From positions 30,379 through 94,378 of the forward strand of contig QKWP01001990.1 of the NCBI GenBank assembly GCA_003550325.1: DNA of 64,000 nucleotides. Direction: 5' to 3'. The translations under genes were made by a program, and so were the position numbers. This DNA is from Gigaspora rosea (lineage: Eukaryota; Glomeromycota; Glomeromycetes; Diversisporales; Gigasporaceae). The stretch's first letter is position 1, and each line of letters opens with the position of its first letter. Positions 34,197 to 44,608 of this stretch are shown here, in pieces. Under the pieces are notes generated by a model. That model saw only the letters and a program-made list of their open reading frames with translations. It was not told where the DNA came from and did no database searches.

Positions 34197-34510
34197 TACT
34201 TATTTGTATGAGTAATACAAACCAAAAAAGGGGATCTGATTTTGTAAATAAACTAAGTGCGCGAGATAAAAAGTTAGGGTTAGGGCCTTAATATTAGAGG
34301 CTATAGGGTTAGAATGATGCTTAATATAAGTAAAATTTCATTCCCGTCATTTTTAATTAGTGCACCAAACATTAGTTTTTGCGTATTTTCACTTTTTTTT
34401 CTTTTACGCATGATCGAATTCTTCGTCAGGCTGATCCGGAATAGTCAAAATTTGCACTCTCCGATTGGCTATTTCCTCTCCAGGAGCTTGTATTACCCAT
34501 GCAAATAAGT
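34197..34510. mobile_element. MITE nested in the RNase H element
   Basis: Inverted ends ACTTATTTGTATGAGTAATA and its partner ending GGGTAATACAA complement (TTGTATTACCCATGCAAATA), about 23 bp with two differences. The short frame at 34314-34508 has no recognisable domain. Confidence 0.6.
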
Positions 34511-34868
34511 GGATGCATCAGACATGGTGGACAAAAAAAAAAGAGTTAGTATAACAAGCAAAATTAGATTTTAGACATATACACAAGTTGGGATCCTTCT
34601 CTCACCTGTCAATTAAGAAAAATAATCTGAACTGTAGTTTGAGTAAAAAAATGATTATTTGGTGAATGTCACTGAATAATCTTTTATATAGTTTTAATAT
34701 GTAATACAAATTTATTAATAGGTTTTTTAACTAATAAAATACATGTTCAATAATACATATATGTTTTTGAAAAGTTGTTGTTTCTGTTAAAATAATAAAA
34801 GAAGAATCAATATATTCTATTGTTAATTTGTATGTAAACTTTGAAACTGTTCTTGTTTTGAGCTTGTT

Positions 34869-35057
34869 TCATTTTTTTTGTAATAATAAAATTTTATCAA
34901 ATGCTTGCTGGTTGAATATATTTTTTAATAAATACAGTATGATAATTTTTTTTGTTTGCTGCATCGTGTTGTAGTATTTCAATATCTGATTGAAAACTTT
35001 ACAAGAAAGAATATTATGATCAAATTTAATATATTTCATTTTCAAGTTCTTAGCCAA
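34869..35057 (-). pseudogene. Viral hypothetical fragment
   Basis: Lys/Asn-rich 62-codon open stretch (KNLKMKYIKFDHNILSCKVF) that directly follows, in another frame, the Cys-rich end of the F-box-type gene and may be its frameshifted continuation. Coding pattern fades out below about 34640. No family recognised. Confidence 0.3.
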
Positions 35058-35912
35058 GTTGAATCGTTAAAAAAAGTGATATCTGTTGTCTTGGAACAAG
35101 CTTCAAAACACTTTTCACAAAGAGTATGTATATGAGTATATGAAAAACTATAATTAAAGTTATAAAATATGTGATTATTTAAATTAATAAAGGGATTTAT
35201 CACTTGCATTCTAAGACAATTTTCAATAAAACAACAATTGTTATTAACCTCTGCATTATTATAACAAAATTTAAGTTTTTTGCATTTTTCACAAATAAGT
35301 TTTCCAAGGTCTGCTATATCATTAACATGTGTATAAATAAAAAGGTTGTTACTAGTTTGCCAATATTTATCTAATGGTTTACAATATTATTATCCTTTTT
35401 TATCTCTATAAAGCCTTTTTTGAATATAATCTTTCTTTTTTATACATTGAATTTCATTCTTTTCGCAATAATAACAATTAATTTTGTTATTGCAAATTAA
35501 TCCTTCTTTTTTATATTTTCCACAACATTGTTCCTTTTTATCAAAAATCGCCATACCACAACTTTCTTCTTTATTAGATTTTTTTTTAGTTTTTACGACT
35601 TTTTTTAAGAGTAAAATTAATATATTTAAATTCATATGATAAAGGTTCTTTTTTGAAGATATAATCATTTGGATTATAAGCAACAAATTTATAAATTTTT
35701 GTATTTTGTATAACTTTTTGATAATTTAACATCATTATTCTACATGTTGATCCTAACGAAAATTGATCTTGATTAGGTAAATTATCAAATATCATACATA
35801 ATAATTCATTTGATAATTTTAATATATAGCATTGTGATAGCTAAATAATTTGGGGTTGATATTCAAGTGATTTAAATTTTTTTTTTCTTTGGGGTTTTGT
35901 ACTTTTAAACAT
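35045..35912 (-). pseudogene. F-box protein with Cys-rich C-terminus
   Basis: ATG 35912 (MFKSTKPQRKKKFKSLEYQP). Around codons 28-60 is an F-box-like helix set, LSNELLCMIFDNLPNQDQFS followed by LGSTCR, the usual L-P-x-E-x...I-x-x-L-x...C-x pattern. The C-terminal half holds repeated Cys motifs (CGMAIFDKKEQCCGKYKKEG, CYYCEKNEIQC, LICEKCKKLKFC, LCEKCFEAC), likely zinc-binding. F-box and Cys-repeat proteins of this sort are common in large DNA viruses of protists, where they recruit host ubiquitin ligases. One TAG (about 35841), two adjacent TAA (35387-35392) and a frameshift (about 35610) break it. A palindrome lies 26 nt upstream. Confidence 0.6.
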
Positions 35913-35937
35913 TTTATATAATTATATTGATAAAATT

Positions 35938-35966
35938 CTAGTTGGTTAAAATAACTAACTAAATAG
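35938..35966. promoter_or_regulatory. Intergenic palindrome 1
   Basis: TAGTTGGTTA / TAACTAACTA arms (35939-35948, 35952-35961), 26 nt upstream of ATG 35912 and 52 nt below the polymerase stop. Confidence 0.65.
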
Positions 35967-36017
35967 GTATTTATTATAAATAAAAGAAAATACATTGTAT
36001 TTATTGAAAAATATATT

Positions 36018-39000
36018 ATATATGGTTAACTTTTTTCTTTTTAGAGGGAAAAAAATTAGTTTTTTCATTGCTACTTCATTTTAAATCATTATTTTGTACT
36101 TCTTTTTTTAAATTCAAAAATTTTTCACTGTTGTTTTTTTTCTCTATCACTTTCTTTAGTATTTTTTTTTTCTAAGTTGTTTTTTGTTGTTTATTATCTT
36201 TTGGTATTGTTTTTTTGTAAGAATAAAAATCAGTTATTTTATATTGTTTCTTTAGTTCATTTGCTTCAAATATTTGGTTAATGGTCTCCTCTGCTCTCTT
36301 CTCGTCACATCTCAATAGAGTAGCATATATATCTCATAAATAATGTATTATATCTATTCTAAGATTTTTTTCTTTTCTGTTTGCTACAATGTAATCTAAT
36401 GGGCGCATTTTCATTGAAGTTTTTTTTAAATCGACATGTATTATAACATAGAAAAACCGGCCATGTTCTATTGTAATATTATGAACATCTGCCACTTTTG
36501 TCACATAAGAAATCACCATCTTGTTTCCTTTTTTAGTTTCATCACCTAGTTTTTTTCTTTTTTCAAAATTCCAATAATCATATTTTTTAACTTATTGATT
36601 AGTTGTTGGATCATATTTTGAAGTTGAGTTTGAATAAATTTACCAAAAGAGTTTCATCATCAATATATTTAGCTATTATCTTTAATATTCTCTTTTTTAA
36701 TGATTCTTCTGTTATGATTATTTGATTATTTTCATAGCCTAATGATGATCAAATCAATTCTTTAGCTACAGTTTTGTAGAATGCTGACACATTTCTTGAG
36801 ACCTTTAAGTAAAAGATTAAGTATATTGAACTTAAGAACTTTTCATGAACAACACCACAATATTGTTTTCTACGTAAAAATAATACAGGCCATAAAGTTT
36901 TTTCATATTCCATCTTTAAATATCCTTGATTTGTTGTTTGAAATAAATATTTGTTTATTTCCTCTTCAAGTACTTTGATTAAAAAATCGTTAAGTTAGTC
37001 ATCTCATACCAATATAATTGTGTCATCTTTTGTTGTATCAAATTAGATATGTTTTCTCTTTTTAAAAATTTATACTTTTGATCCAAATGGTTAAAAAAAT
37101 GGTCTAGTAAAGAAAAGAAAAATAAGTCAGTATCATATAAAAAATTTTATATCCTCTTTCTTTTGCAAATTCTATCATTTTTCGAAGAGTACTTCTTGCT
37201 GATGCTGTAACAGAAGATAAACAAACTTAAGATAAAACAGAGAATATTTGTATCCTGTTTTTCCATATATTGAAATTAACACAACTTTTAGTACATCAAA
37301 TAATGATTGATAATATAATACTTTTGTTTTATCAATTGTTTTGAATTTGTATTTTTTAATGTTTTCTTTAGATTGATAACACTCTTCTAATAGTAATTTA
37401 CACATTTTAGCCATCAACTCATTTTTTTTTCATCATCCCCATGTTTTAGAAATTTCCTGTAAATTGTTCCGTAATCTGTTATTATATTTACATCTCAATT
37501 AGAATCATTATTAATATCTATACATGTATCAAGTAAAATATTATAAGTGATAATTGTATTCAGATAAAATCCAAATCTGCTACAGGTCTTTTTGAATCTT
37601 CTTTTAATGGTTGTATCACATAACCACCTTTATATTTTTCATCAATTATATATCCTTTTCTTCTTGATGATACCAACATATTATTTCTAGCAGCATGCTT
37701 TTTATAAAAATTTCACACTAAACATCCTACACCATTTATAAAAAGATTTGATATTGTTGTGCAAGTAATTGATGCTAATTGTATATAATCTCCAATTATA
37801 TTTCTTTTAATGTTTAGTTCTTGTAATTAAAGAGTATCAACAGAACAATAATATGCTAATTCAACAGCATAAATTTTAAGTATTAATTCTGGTACAAGCA
37901 TCGCTTTCAAACATTTATCAAAAGGTATTTTTGTTAATCTTGATAATTGATCAAAAAGTTTAACCAAAATTTTGTAATTATTTTTTAATTTTATAGAATT
38001 TGCATATATAAACATACACCTTAAATTACCAGATAATTCTGGTAAATATGGTAAATAAACTTTTTCAGAAAGGCCACAACGAGTTAACACAACATCCAAT
38101 GTGTTCTTAATTTCTGTTTTTAATATTTTCTTTGCCCAAATAAAGAAATCAAGAAATACTGTTCCTGGTATCTGATAATATTCACATGTCATATTTTCAG
38201 TTGGATTTATTTTAATATTACGGTTGTTGATATTAATCTCACAATATTGTTTCATTATTTTATCTTCTATATCTTTTTCATAAAATTTAACAATACTTTT
38301 TCAAACATTATCAGCCATATCTTCTTTGGTAAATTTAAAATTATTTTTTAAAGAATCTTTAGCTAAATTGAAAACATTTTTCTGAAATTTTTTAATCGTT
38401 TTAGAAAAATTATTAAATTTTTTGTTAAATGTATTGATTGTATTAATTTTAGTAAAATTAAATAATTTTTTGTTGAATGAATCTTCTATGTTTAGCTTTA
38501 TAACTTTTTTTAATATAAATCCCCAATCGTAACCTCCAGTATTAAATCCTATCTCAAATGCTGGAGAATATTCTTTGAATAATTCTGCGAATTTTAATAA
38601 TAATTCCTCTTGAGAATCAAGAATAATTATATAAAAATCTTTAGAGTCACATGAAATTTTGTCTCTATATTTAGAAAAAATGATGCTTTTTTGATAGAAA
38701 TAATTAATAAACAAAATCGTTTGAAAGATGTTAATTGTGTTGAATAAAAAAAATCAATCTAAATTATATACTCATAGTCTTCTTTTTCTTTTTCAATAGG
38801 TAAATAACCTGGCTCATGCATACTACCACTTTCTATATCCCAAAGATCTGGTACTTGTTGTGTTATTACTTTTTCTATATCATCTAATGTCCCATTTTTT
38901 TGTTGATGGTTATAAATCCTGTACTATTCAACCAATTCCAAATTATTTTTATATGCAATTTTTCGATAGTGACAAGTTTTATCATCTAAATATGTGTTGT

Positions 39001-39393
39001 AATACTAGCAAAAACCTTCAAATTCTTATTTGATTTCTTTGGTATTTTCATAAAGATGTTCATTAAAATATTTTTCTTTTTCTTCAATTATGTTTAATGC
39101 ATCCTTACATTCTTTAAGTATTTTGTAGTACAAACGTAAAAAATTAAATTTTTTAGTTGAATCAAATGGCTGAGTATTAAATATATCATAACTATCAGGA
39201 TCAAATTCCTCAATGTAACTCTCTATTGTGTTTTTTTTTCAATGTTTGCTAATTTGATATCAAAAAATAGATAATCTATTTTTACATTAATAATTGTTTT
39301 TTTCTTTTCAGAATTAATTGTATGTAAGCAAAGCATATAATACTCTTTGAAATACGATGCATCTTCAGCATTATATACATAAAATAATGCCAT
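36018..39393 (-). pseudogene. B-family DNA polymerase of a large DNA virus
   Basis: ATG 39393 to TAA 36018-36020, about 1,120 codons, the size of an RNA-primed family B polymerase rather than the shorter protein-primed type. Landmarks in order: ExoII region GFNTGGYDWGFI (about 38520); motif A region ADLDF followed by a frameshift and TIITYN (about 37560-37540); motif B LISIYGKTGYKYSLFYLK (about 37250, with Ile where Asn is usual); motif C near YDTD (about 37120); thumb-type VISYVTKVADVHNITIEHGR and KNLRIDIIHYL (36334-36519). In-frame stops include TAG 39005, TAA 39026, TAG 38924, TGA 38301, TAA 37827, TGA 37713 and TGA 37495; frameshifts fall in T-runs at about 39232, 38750 and 37425. Dead replication polymerase; palindromes flank both ends. 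Confidence 0.9.
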
Positions 39394-39416
39394 TTTTAAT
39401 TACATAAATAAAATTT

Positions 39417-39439
39417 TATTCAGTGTTAATTACTAAATA
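39417..39439. promoter_or_regulatory. Intergenic palindrome 2
   Basis: TATTCAGT (39417-39424) and ACTAAATA (39432-39439). The stop TAG of the upstream gene (39433-39435) is inside the right arm; polymerase ATG 24 nt downstream. Confidence 0.7.
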
Positions 39440-39801
39440 AATAGCTTTCTAAAAAAAATATATGATAATTCTTCATCGTATATTTCAAAATAATATATTG
39501 CTTTTGTTAAATTATCACATTTTTGTTTATTAAATTCTAAAATAGTTAATTCTTGTTGATTATTTATTGAAATAGAAAATAAAATGAATTTATCAAAAAA
39601 GACACTACTCCCAACTGAAGACATTGTTATTTTAGCATACTTTATTGCATCCATCTTAATATGGAAAGTATATTTATTTATTTGTGTAGACATTTTAGCC
39701 CCCAAATAAAGTAAAGATGCTATAAATTCAAGTAAATTCAGAGAAGAAAATGAAAGTTTAATTTCAAATATATATATTTTTTTTAAATATTTCAACTTCA
39801 T
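39433..39801 (-). CDS. Intact 122-aa viral protein, possibly sliding-clamp-like
   Basis: Uninterrupted frame from ATG 39801 (MKLKYLKKIYIFEIKLSFSS) to TAG 39433-39435. Alternating hydrophobic residues suggest a beta/alpha protein: SLNLLEFIASLLYLGAKMST, then FHIKMDAIKYAKITM, then SSVFFDKFILFSIS. The MDAIKYAKI...FFDKF arrangement faintly recalls the N-terminal half of PCNA-type clamps (MDAS...V...F...Y), and it lies directly upstream of the polymerase gene. That is suggestive only, and it would be half length. Palindromes overlap its stop and lie 19 nt above its start. Confidence 0.45.
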   Translation of the reverse strand: MKLKYLKKIYIFEIKLSFSSLNLLEFIASLLYLGAKMSTQINKYTFHIKMDAIKYAKITMSSVGSSVFFDKFILFSISINNQQELTILEFNKQKCDNLTKAIYYFEIYDEELSYIFFRKLFI

Positions 39802-39820
39802 TTTTATATAAATAAATTTT

Positions 39821-39841
39821 TATTTGGTAATTAACTGAATA
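39821..39841. promoter_or_regulatory. Intergenic palindrome 3
   Basis: TATTTGGT (39821-39828) and ACTGAATA (39834-39841). The stop TAA of the upstream gene (39820-39822) overlaps it; next ATG 19 nt away. Confidence 0.7.
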
Positions 39842-39962
39842 AAGCTATTATAATTAGCTAAAATATATTTAAAATATTCCCAAAATAGATGATAATCATT
39901 ACAATATAAAAAATAATTATGCAAACATTGTTTTAAAATTTTCTATTCTGAATTATTTCAAC

Positions 39963-41135
39963 TAGTATTCCGCAAACCTGATTTGAGATCCGGATCCGAT
40001 CCGGCGGTTCGGGTTTGAATCCACAATTTTTTGGATCCGGGCGGTTCCGAATCTCTACAGAGATTCTATCGAATATATCCAATAGGATCCGTTATAATGA
40101 TGCTCTATATTCTAATTGGTTGCCTATTTTAAGTATATAAATTCACCACGTTCACGAATCCTCATGGGCTGGGTCTAGAGCTTGGATTCGTTGTCCATTT
40201 TTAAATTTTAAGATATTTACGGATATTTATTATAAGTTTAAAGTATATGTATAAATTCACTATCACTATTTATAAACCTACTAAACCTTTTGAGCGATAG
40301 CAATACTATACTAGTAACCTCATGGGCTGAGTCTAGAGCTTGGATCCATTATCCATTTCATAAATTTAAGATATCCACGGATATTTATTAGTAAGTTTAT
40401 TATTCAACAGATAACAGATCCAAGCTCTAGCTGAATCTAACAATCGGCATTGGTAATCGTAGTTAATTTTGTTCCCCAGTGACTTTATTACGGAATTAAT
40501 TTGATAAAATGGAGTTGGTAAGTAAAAAACACCTGACCCACCGCCATTGTCTTGGATTTGTCAAACTATACTTTCTTTTTTGAGAAATACTAATGTCCTA
40601 AAATAAAGAAGAAGTTTGTTGAATTCGAACAAATTCATACCTGCATTCTTCCGTATTCATTTTAAAACTTTCGTTCATTAATCTGTTAATATTAAAACTT
40701 TTTAATATTATGTCGTCTACTATTAAATCAAGTTTTGAAAGTTTTAAAGCCATACCAACAAGTTCCAATATTTCAGCACTTTCCATCTAATACGCTATTG
40801 GAAGTATTAACATTGGAGTGGCTGTGTATGCAAGCTTCTGGCACCACTATGACTTTAAAATACTTTAGTATTTTCGTGAGAAAGTATTGCAAACTGAGGA
40901 GCGTTATACTGTAGAAGAATACTATATTTTCTTGCTGAATTGTTATGAAATCTTAAAATTTTGAGTTCGTTATATCCAGAGCTTATAAATGCATATGAAA
41001 GTACTAAGTGGTACCAGATCAGTTCCGGATCTACTAAGCACGGTTCCAGATACATGCATGTACCCAAACCGATTTTTTCGGTTCAGTTCCGGATCTTAAA
41101 AAATATCCGTCCGATCCGGTCCGTGTGAAACACTA
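39963..41135. mobile_element. hAT-type element, 1.17 kb
   Basis: Flanks ATTTCAAC (39955-39962) and ATTTCAAT (41136-41143) match 7 of 8. Ends TAGTATTCCGCAAACC and GGTCCGTGTGAAACACTA are imperfect inverted repeats. GGATCCGGATC-type, GC-richer blocks lie near both ends and differ sharply in composition from the viral DNA. The small minus frames at 40598-40786 and 40855-41067 have no named domain. Confidence 0.75.
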
Positions 41136-41617
41136 ATTTCAATAATTTACTTCTATATGACCCCAAATAAAAATTAGAATAAATTTTGATTTCTTGTTTA
41201 CTACTTGAAAAGTTGTTTTATTAATATGATATATAATTTCTTCATATATTAATTTACATAATTTTGAATCAATGTTTTGAATTATTATATAAAAAAGTTC
41301 AATTGTTTCATCAATTAATCCATATTTTTTAATTTGTTGACTTGTATTATAACAAATATTTTGAGTATATTGTTGACAAATATTATTAATATAGTTTAAC
41401 TTAGTTGGATGATTAAAAGTTTTCCAAACTTTAGGATCAAATATTACCAAGATAAAAAATTATTTGGTTTCAAAAAACTAAATAAACTAATAAAGTCTTC
41501 AATCAAGTACACAACAATTTTTACACAAAATATGTGTTGAACAATTAAGCCTACATATTATTAATATTTTATTTGGAAGATCATTAATATGTTTTTTCAT
41601 TTATGAAGTTAAATATT

Positions 41618-41638
41618 TATTCAGTTATTTACTAAATA
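41618..41638. promoter_or_regulatory. Intergenic palindrome 4
   Basis: TATTCAGT (41618-41625) and ACTAAATA (41631-41638), 18 nt above ATG 41600. Confidence 0.65.
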
Positions 41639-41696
41639 AAATATGAATAAAATATAATGATAGATAAATATTAAATAAAAAAAAAATCAAGTTCAG

Positions 41697-42475
41697 TTAT
41701 TCACATAATTTTAAAAAATTAGAAAAGAAAATATAATACTCTCTAATATTACAATTTTCATTATTATACTTTTTTAATTCACAACAATCTTCACAAATAT
41801 TAGCTTCATTATTAAAAAAAAAGTAAATTCTGAATATAATTTGTAATATACTCTTCATATTTATTATATAAGTTTAATAAATAATCTTCTTCGCACTTTT
41901 CCCAAGATCAATTTTTCTCTTTTTTTCTTTTGATAGTGGTTTCTTTTGTTGGATTAACAAAAATTACTTTATTTTGAAGTTTAAGATCAATTAAATTACA
42001 TTGTTTTTCCAATATTTTTTGCTTTTTTCATCTTCAATAAGAATATCTGAAAAATTTCTATCTCTTTAAATCCACGATCAATTAAAACATAATAATAATC
42101 TTCTAGTTCATTAATCTCATCAATCACTTGTTTGTATTTATTAGTAATTACTTGTTGGAAAAATAATCCATTTTTTGTCTCATAGAAAATTTCTAATGCA
42201 TTAGGAATTTGCATCAAAACTTCTACCATTCATTTCACTTTATATTCCTTTTCAATAAGAAATTTTTCAAAAATTTTAGCAAAAGTTGTCTTCCCTGACC
42301 AATTGTTTCAGCAAGAATAAAGCCTTTGGAACAACTGTACATTTTCTTTTTTTAAGAGATACTTCAGTTATTTTTTTAATTTTTTCAAATTTTTCAAATT
42401 TTCTCTTAATTCTTTTAATTTATCTAAACTTAATTCATCTAATTTTTCTTCTACATTAAGACTTTTTTTAGACAT
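41697..42475 (-). pseudogene. Deoxynucleoside kinase (thymidine-kinase-like)
   Basis: ATG 42475 (MSKKSLNVEEKLDELSLDKL, a charged N-terminal extension). A P-loop follows near 42285 (IGQG then KTTFAKIFEKFLIEKE, broken by a one-base deletion), then a glutamate region (MVEVLMQIPNALEIFYETKN), LFFQQVITNKY, and the DR motif VLIDRGFKEIEIFQIF at about 42060. The C-terminus, after a frameshift at 41996, has EEDYLLNLYNKYEEYI, like the YLxxLxxxYExx helix of this family. It would phosphorylate deoxynucleosides for viral DNA synthesis. Stops: TAA, and TGA at about 42230; several frameshifts. Palindrome 102 nt upstream. Confidence 0.7.
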
Positions 42476-42577
42476 TATTAAATATTATTTAATTTAATTT
42501 TCAAAAATAACTAGTAATAAATATAAAAAAAGTACAAAAAATATGAATGCTAAATCCATATCACAAATAAAAAAATA

Positions 42578-42600
42578 TATTCGGTGATAAATACTGAATA
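42578..42600. promoter_or_regulatory. Intergenic palindrome 5
   Basis: TATTCGGT (42578-42585) and ACTGAATA (42593-42600), 8 nt below the upstream stop and 102 nt above ATG 42475. Confidence 0.65.
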
Positions 42601-42607
42601 TAATATG

Positions 42608-43631
42608 CTAATATGGTTTAAAATAATTTTTTTTTCCCTTTTTAATAACCATTTTTCCTATAGTTAGATTTTTAGATATGATACCAAATTCCTCTAAATT
42701 AAATTCTTCTGCTTTGTAATTGGTAATAATGCAATCTTTTTCTTCTGGTTCTATATTAAAAATTCTTTAATAACCTCAACCACTTCTTTTTCATTAGGGG
42801 AGTAACAAAAATCAGGTGATTTTTTAGGGGGGGAGGGGGTGTAAAAAAAGTTGAAATTATATATAAGAACCTGACTATTTATATATTGAGGAAGAGGGAG
42901 GGGGGTAGGCCTCTGATAAAAAATAATCTGACACTGCCCTTACATACTTTAATAATTTGTTCTGAACTAATCAACTATTTTGTTGCTGATCTAGTAAGAT
43001 AATTTTCATTTTCCATATGATCTTTTTCATAAATAATTAACCTAATGAATTTGGAAATTGTGAAATAGCTGATTCAAAATCTCTTATAACTGTAACACCA
43101 ATTGCTGATTTATATCGTTTGCATTGAATTAGAATAGTATTTTTTTTATATATCGCAATAATATCAATTTCATTATCCCCTTGAGTTATTTTAACTTCGT
43201 TAGCTAGAATTCTATTTACTTTAAGAATTTTTCGTAGAATTTTTTCAAACTCATAACCAGAGGTATAATTGTAATAATCATCTATAAAAAATAATCAATA
43301 TTAGACAAGATTACTATTCATCAATGTTTGCAGCACAACCCTATTTAAAAATATAACTTTAGTGTTTGTATCAATTTCTCAAAAAATACTAGATATTATC
43401 CTCATTAATATAATCCGGCCAATTATATATTTAGAATAATATCCTATTTTTCTATGATAGCATAACTATGTAATTTTTAATATACTAAGTAAATTGAACT
43501 TCGCCAACTCACCTTTTTTTTTAATTCTTCTTTAGATATTGTCAGTAATTTGAACAAGTGTAATTAATAAATTATTAAGAATTGAAGTGATAAATATAGA
43601 AATACATATAATTAATAAAAAAACTAAGCAT
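42608..43631 (-). pseudogene. Mrr-type restriction-endonuclease-like protein
   Basis: The core at 43281-43000 reads TSGYEFEKILRKILK, then TQGDNEIDIIAIYKKNTILI and QCKRYKSAIGVTVIRDFE, the G-x...D-x-x...Q-C-K signature of the Mrr/PD-(D/E)xK nuclease fold. Such proteins are multiplied in Rhizophagus (from memory). A possible spliceosomal intron precedes it (GTGAGT at 43511-43506, TTTTTTATAG ending 43282). After a Harbinger MITE the frame continues (EEKDCIITNYKAEEFNLEEF) to TAG 42608-42610. A TGA lies after NSLG. It occupies a slot in the viral row with a palindrome upstream, so it may be viral cargo or a host gene. Probably inactive. Confidence 0.6.
42797..42939. mobile_element. PIF-Harbinger-type MITE (copy 1), 143 bp
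   Basis: Starts GGGGAGTAACAAAAATCAGG, ends TGACACTGCCC, TTA on both sides (42794-42796 and 42940-42942). Reverse-oriented relative of 9454-9606. Confidence 0.8.
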
Positions 43632-43658
43632 TGATTTATTGGTTATGTAGTTAAAATT

Positions 43659-43683
43659 CTATTCAGTCAAAAAGACTAAATAG
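43659..43683. promoter_or_regulatory. Intergenic palindrome 6
   Basis: CTATTCAGTC (43659-43668) and GACTAAATAG (43674-43683), one mismatch; the upstream gene's frame runs to a TAG inside it; ATG 43631 is 28 nt below. Confidence 0.7.
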
Positions 43684-44544
43684 ATATATAATAATTTATT
43701 TAATAATAATAATAAAAATAAACAATAAAATATAAATAATAAAATTAAAATAAATCTAATTAGAAAGTGTTTTAAGTTTTTCTTTGCTTTTGTAAATAAA
43801 TCTTCTTTTTCTTCATATGGTGAGTTAACTAAAAAATTAGTTTCTTCATTAACATTATTTTCAATCTCAGCATCATCAATAGGTTTTTTCTTTTTAAAGG
43901 CCTTCTTCTAAATACAAGATGAACCATTTCAATAATTTGTTTAAGATTCTGTTCAATAGAAGGAGTAAGTTTAAGTTTTGATAATTCTTTTATATCATAT
44001 GGATACTATTCACTATTGTTATTTGGTTCCACTAATTTAGAAACCTTATCATCATCAAGAATAGTAAAATAAATTGCTGTTTTAAAAAGACATTCTTTTC
44101 CATCCAGAAATTTTTTAAATCCTTCTTGAAAACAGACAAAATGAAGTTCTTTTAGTTCAAGTTTTGCCTTTTCATATGCTTCACGTTTCGCACATTTTTC
44201 AAAAGTTTTATTTTTTTATTTAAACTCTCTAGTAGATTGAATATAATCAAAATAATCTTTCGCAGGATTGCATCATTTAGATAAATAAATTTTTTTTTCA
44301 CTAGAAACTACTAAACATAAAGAAAATTCTCGAATCTCTTGCTCATATTTATCTATAATTTCTTTTTTTGTTTTCATTAAATTTATGTTTATATCGATTT
44401 GGCATTGAATTTGAGAGGTTAAAGGTAGAGAATCAAATAGAAAGTCCATGTTGAGCAATAAATTTAACTATATTAATAAAAGTAAAATATTGAGAATTCA
44501 ATTAACATTTGATATTTTTTCTTTGTGGTATTGTATTTTTCCAT
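43659..44544 (-). pseudogene. Viral hypothetical protein with C-terminal membrane span
   Basis: From ATG 44544 (MEKYNTTKKKYQMLIEFSIF) through 44273-44458 (FLFDSLPLTSQIQCQIDINI), then PAKDYFDYIQSTREFK, CAKREAYEKAKLELKELHFV and FQEGFKKFLDGKECLFKTAI, an acidic stretch (DDDKVSKLVEPNNNSEQYPY) and KLTPSIEQNLKQIIEMVH. After a frameshift it ends in charged residues and a hydrophobic tail (FLIRFILILLFIFYCLFLLL) with the stop in the palindrome at 43659. About 290 codons. The C-terminal anchor suggests a membrane-associated virion or ER protein. No family recognised. Confidence 0.45.
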
Positions 44545-44564
44545 TTTGATAATTATATAATTAA

Positions 44565-44595
44565 ATTTTTAATTGGTCTCAAAGACTAATAAATT
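44565..44595. promoter_or_regulatory. Intergenic palindrome 7
   Basis: TTTAATTGGTCT and AGACTAATAAAT arms, 14 nt below the upstream stop and 21 nt above ATG 44544. Confidence 0.55.
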
Positions 44596-44608
44596 ATATG
44601 AAATACAA

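Larger units (their letters stand above)
33041..34534. mobile_element. TIR element carrying an RNase H1 gene
   Basis: Outer ends TTGTCCACCAT (33041-33051) and ATGGTGGACAA (34524-34534), with A-tracts on both flanks. A longer subterminal inverted repeat (33049-33088 versus 34152-34191, 37 of 40 positions matching) borders the gene on both sides. The interior holds an RNase H1-like pseudogene. A MITE is nested in the right arm at 34197-34510. Confidence 0.6.
39820..41600 (-). pseudogene. Viral F-box-like protein, split by hAT element
   Basis: ATG 41600 starts MKKHINDLPNKILIICRLNC, an F-box-like opening with Cys pairs (STHILCKNCC), then an in-frame TGA. The 41139-41450 segment (KVWKTFNHPTKLNYINNICQ, ELFYIIIQNIDSKLCKLIYE) is helical. 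A hAT element interrupts at 41135-39963, after which ILKQCLHNYFLYCNDYHLFW and EYFKYILANYNSFIQLITK lead to TAA 39820-39822. Net length about 200 codons. Similar in plan to short F-box or ankyrin-less proteins of giant viruses, but the family call is tentative. Confidence 0.45.

Noticed and set aside
25514-38303. UGA read as tryptophan (alternative genetic code) in the viral genes
   Set aside because: Several in-frame TGA codons sit at Trp-like positions (25514, 38301, 37713), which looked like recoding. But TGG is used in the same genes (38840, 38523), and TAA and TAG interrupt the same frames (39005, 39026, 38924, 37827), so general decay by C-to-T change explains all of them.
36018-39393. 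Polinton/Maverick origin of the polymerase
   Set aside because: The protein is about 1,100 codons with a long N-terminal part and no protein-priming insertions that I can see, and neighbours are nucleotide kinases and F-box proteins; no integrase or capsid/penton/protease set typical of Polintons is visible.
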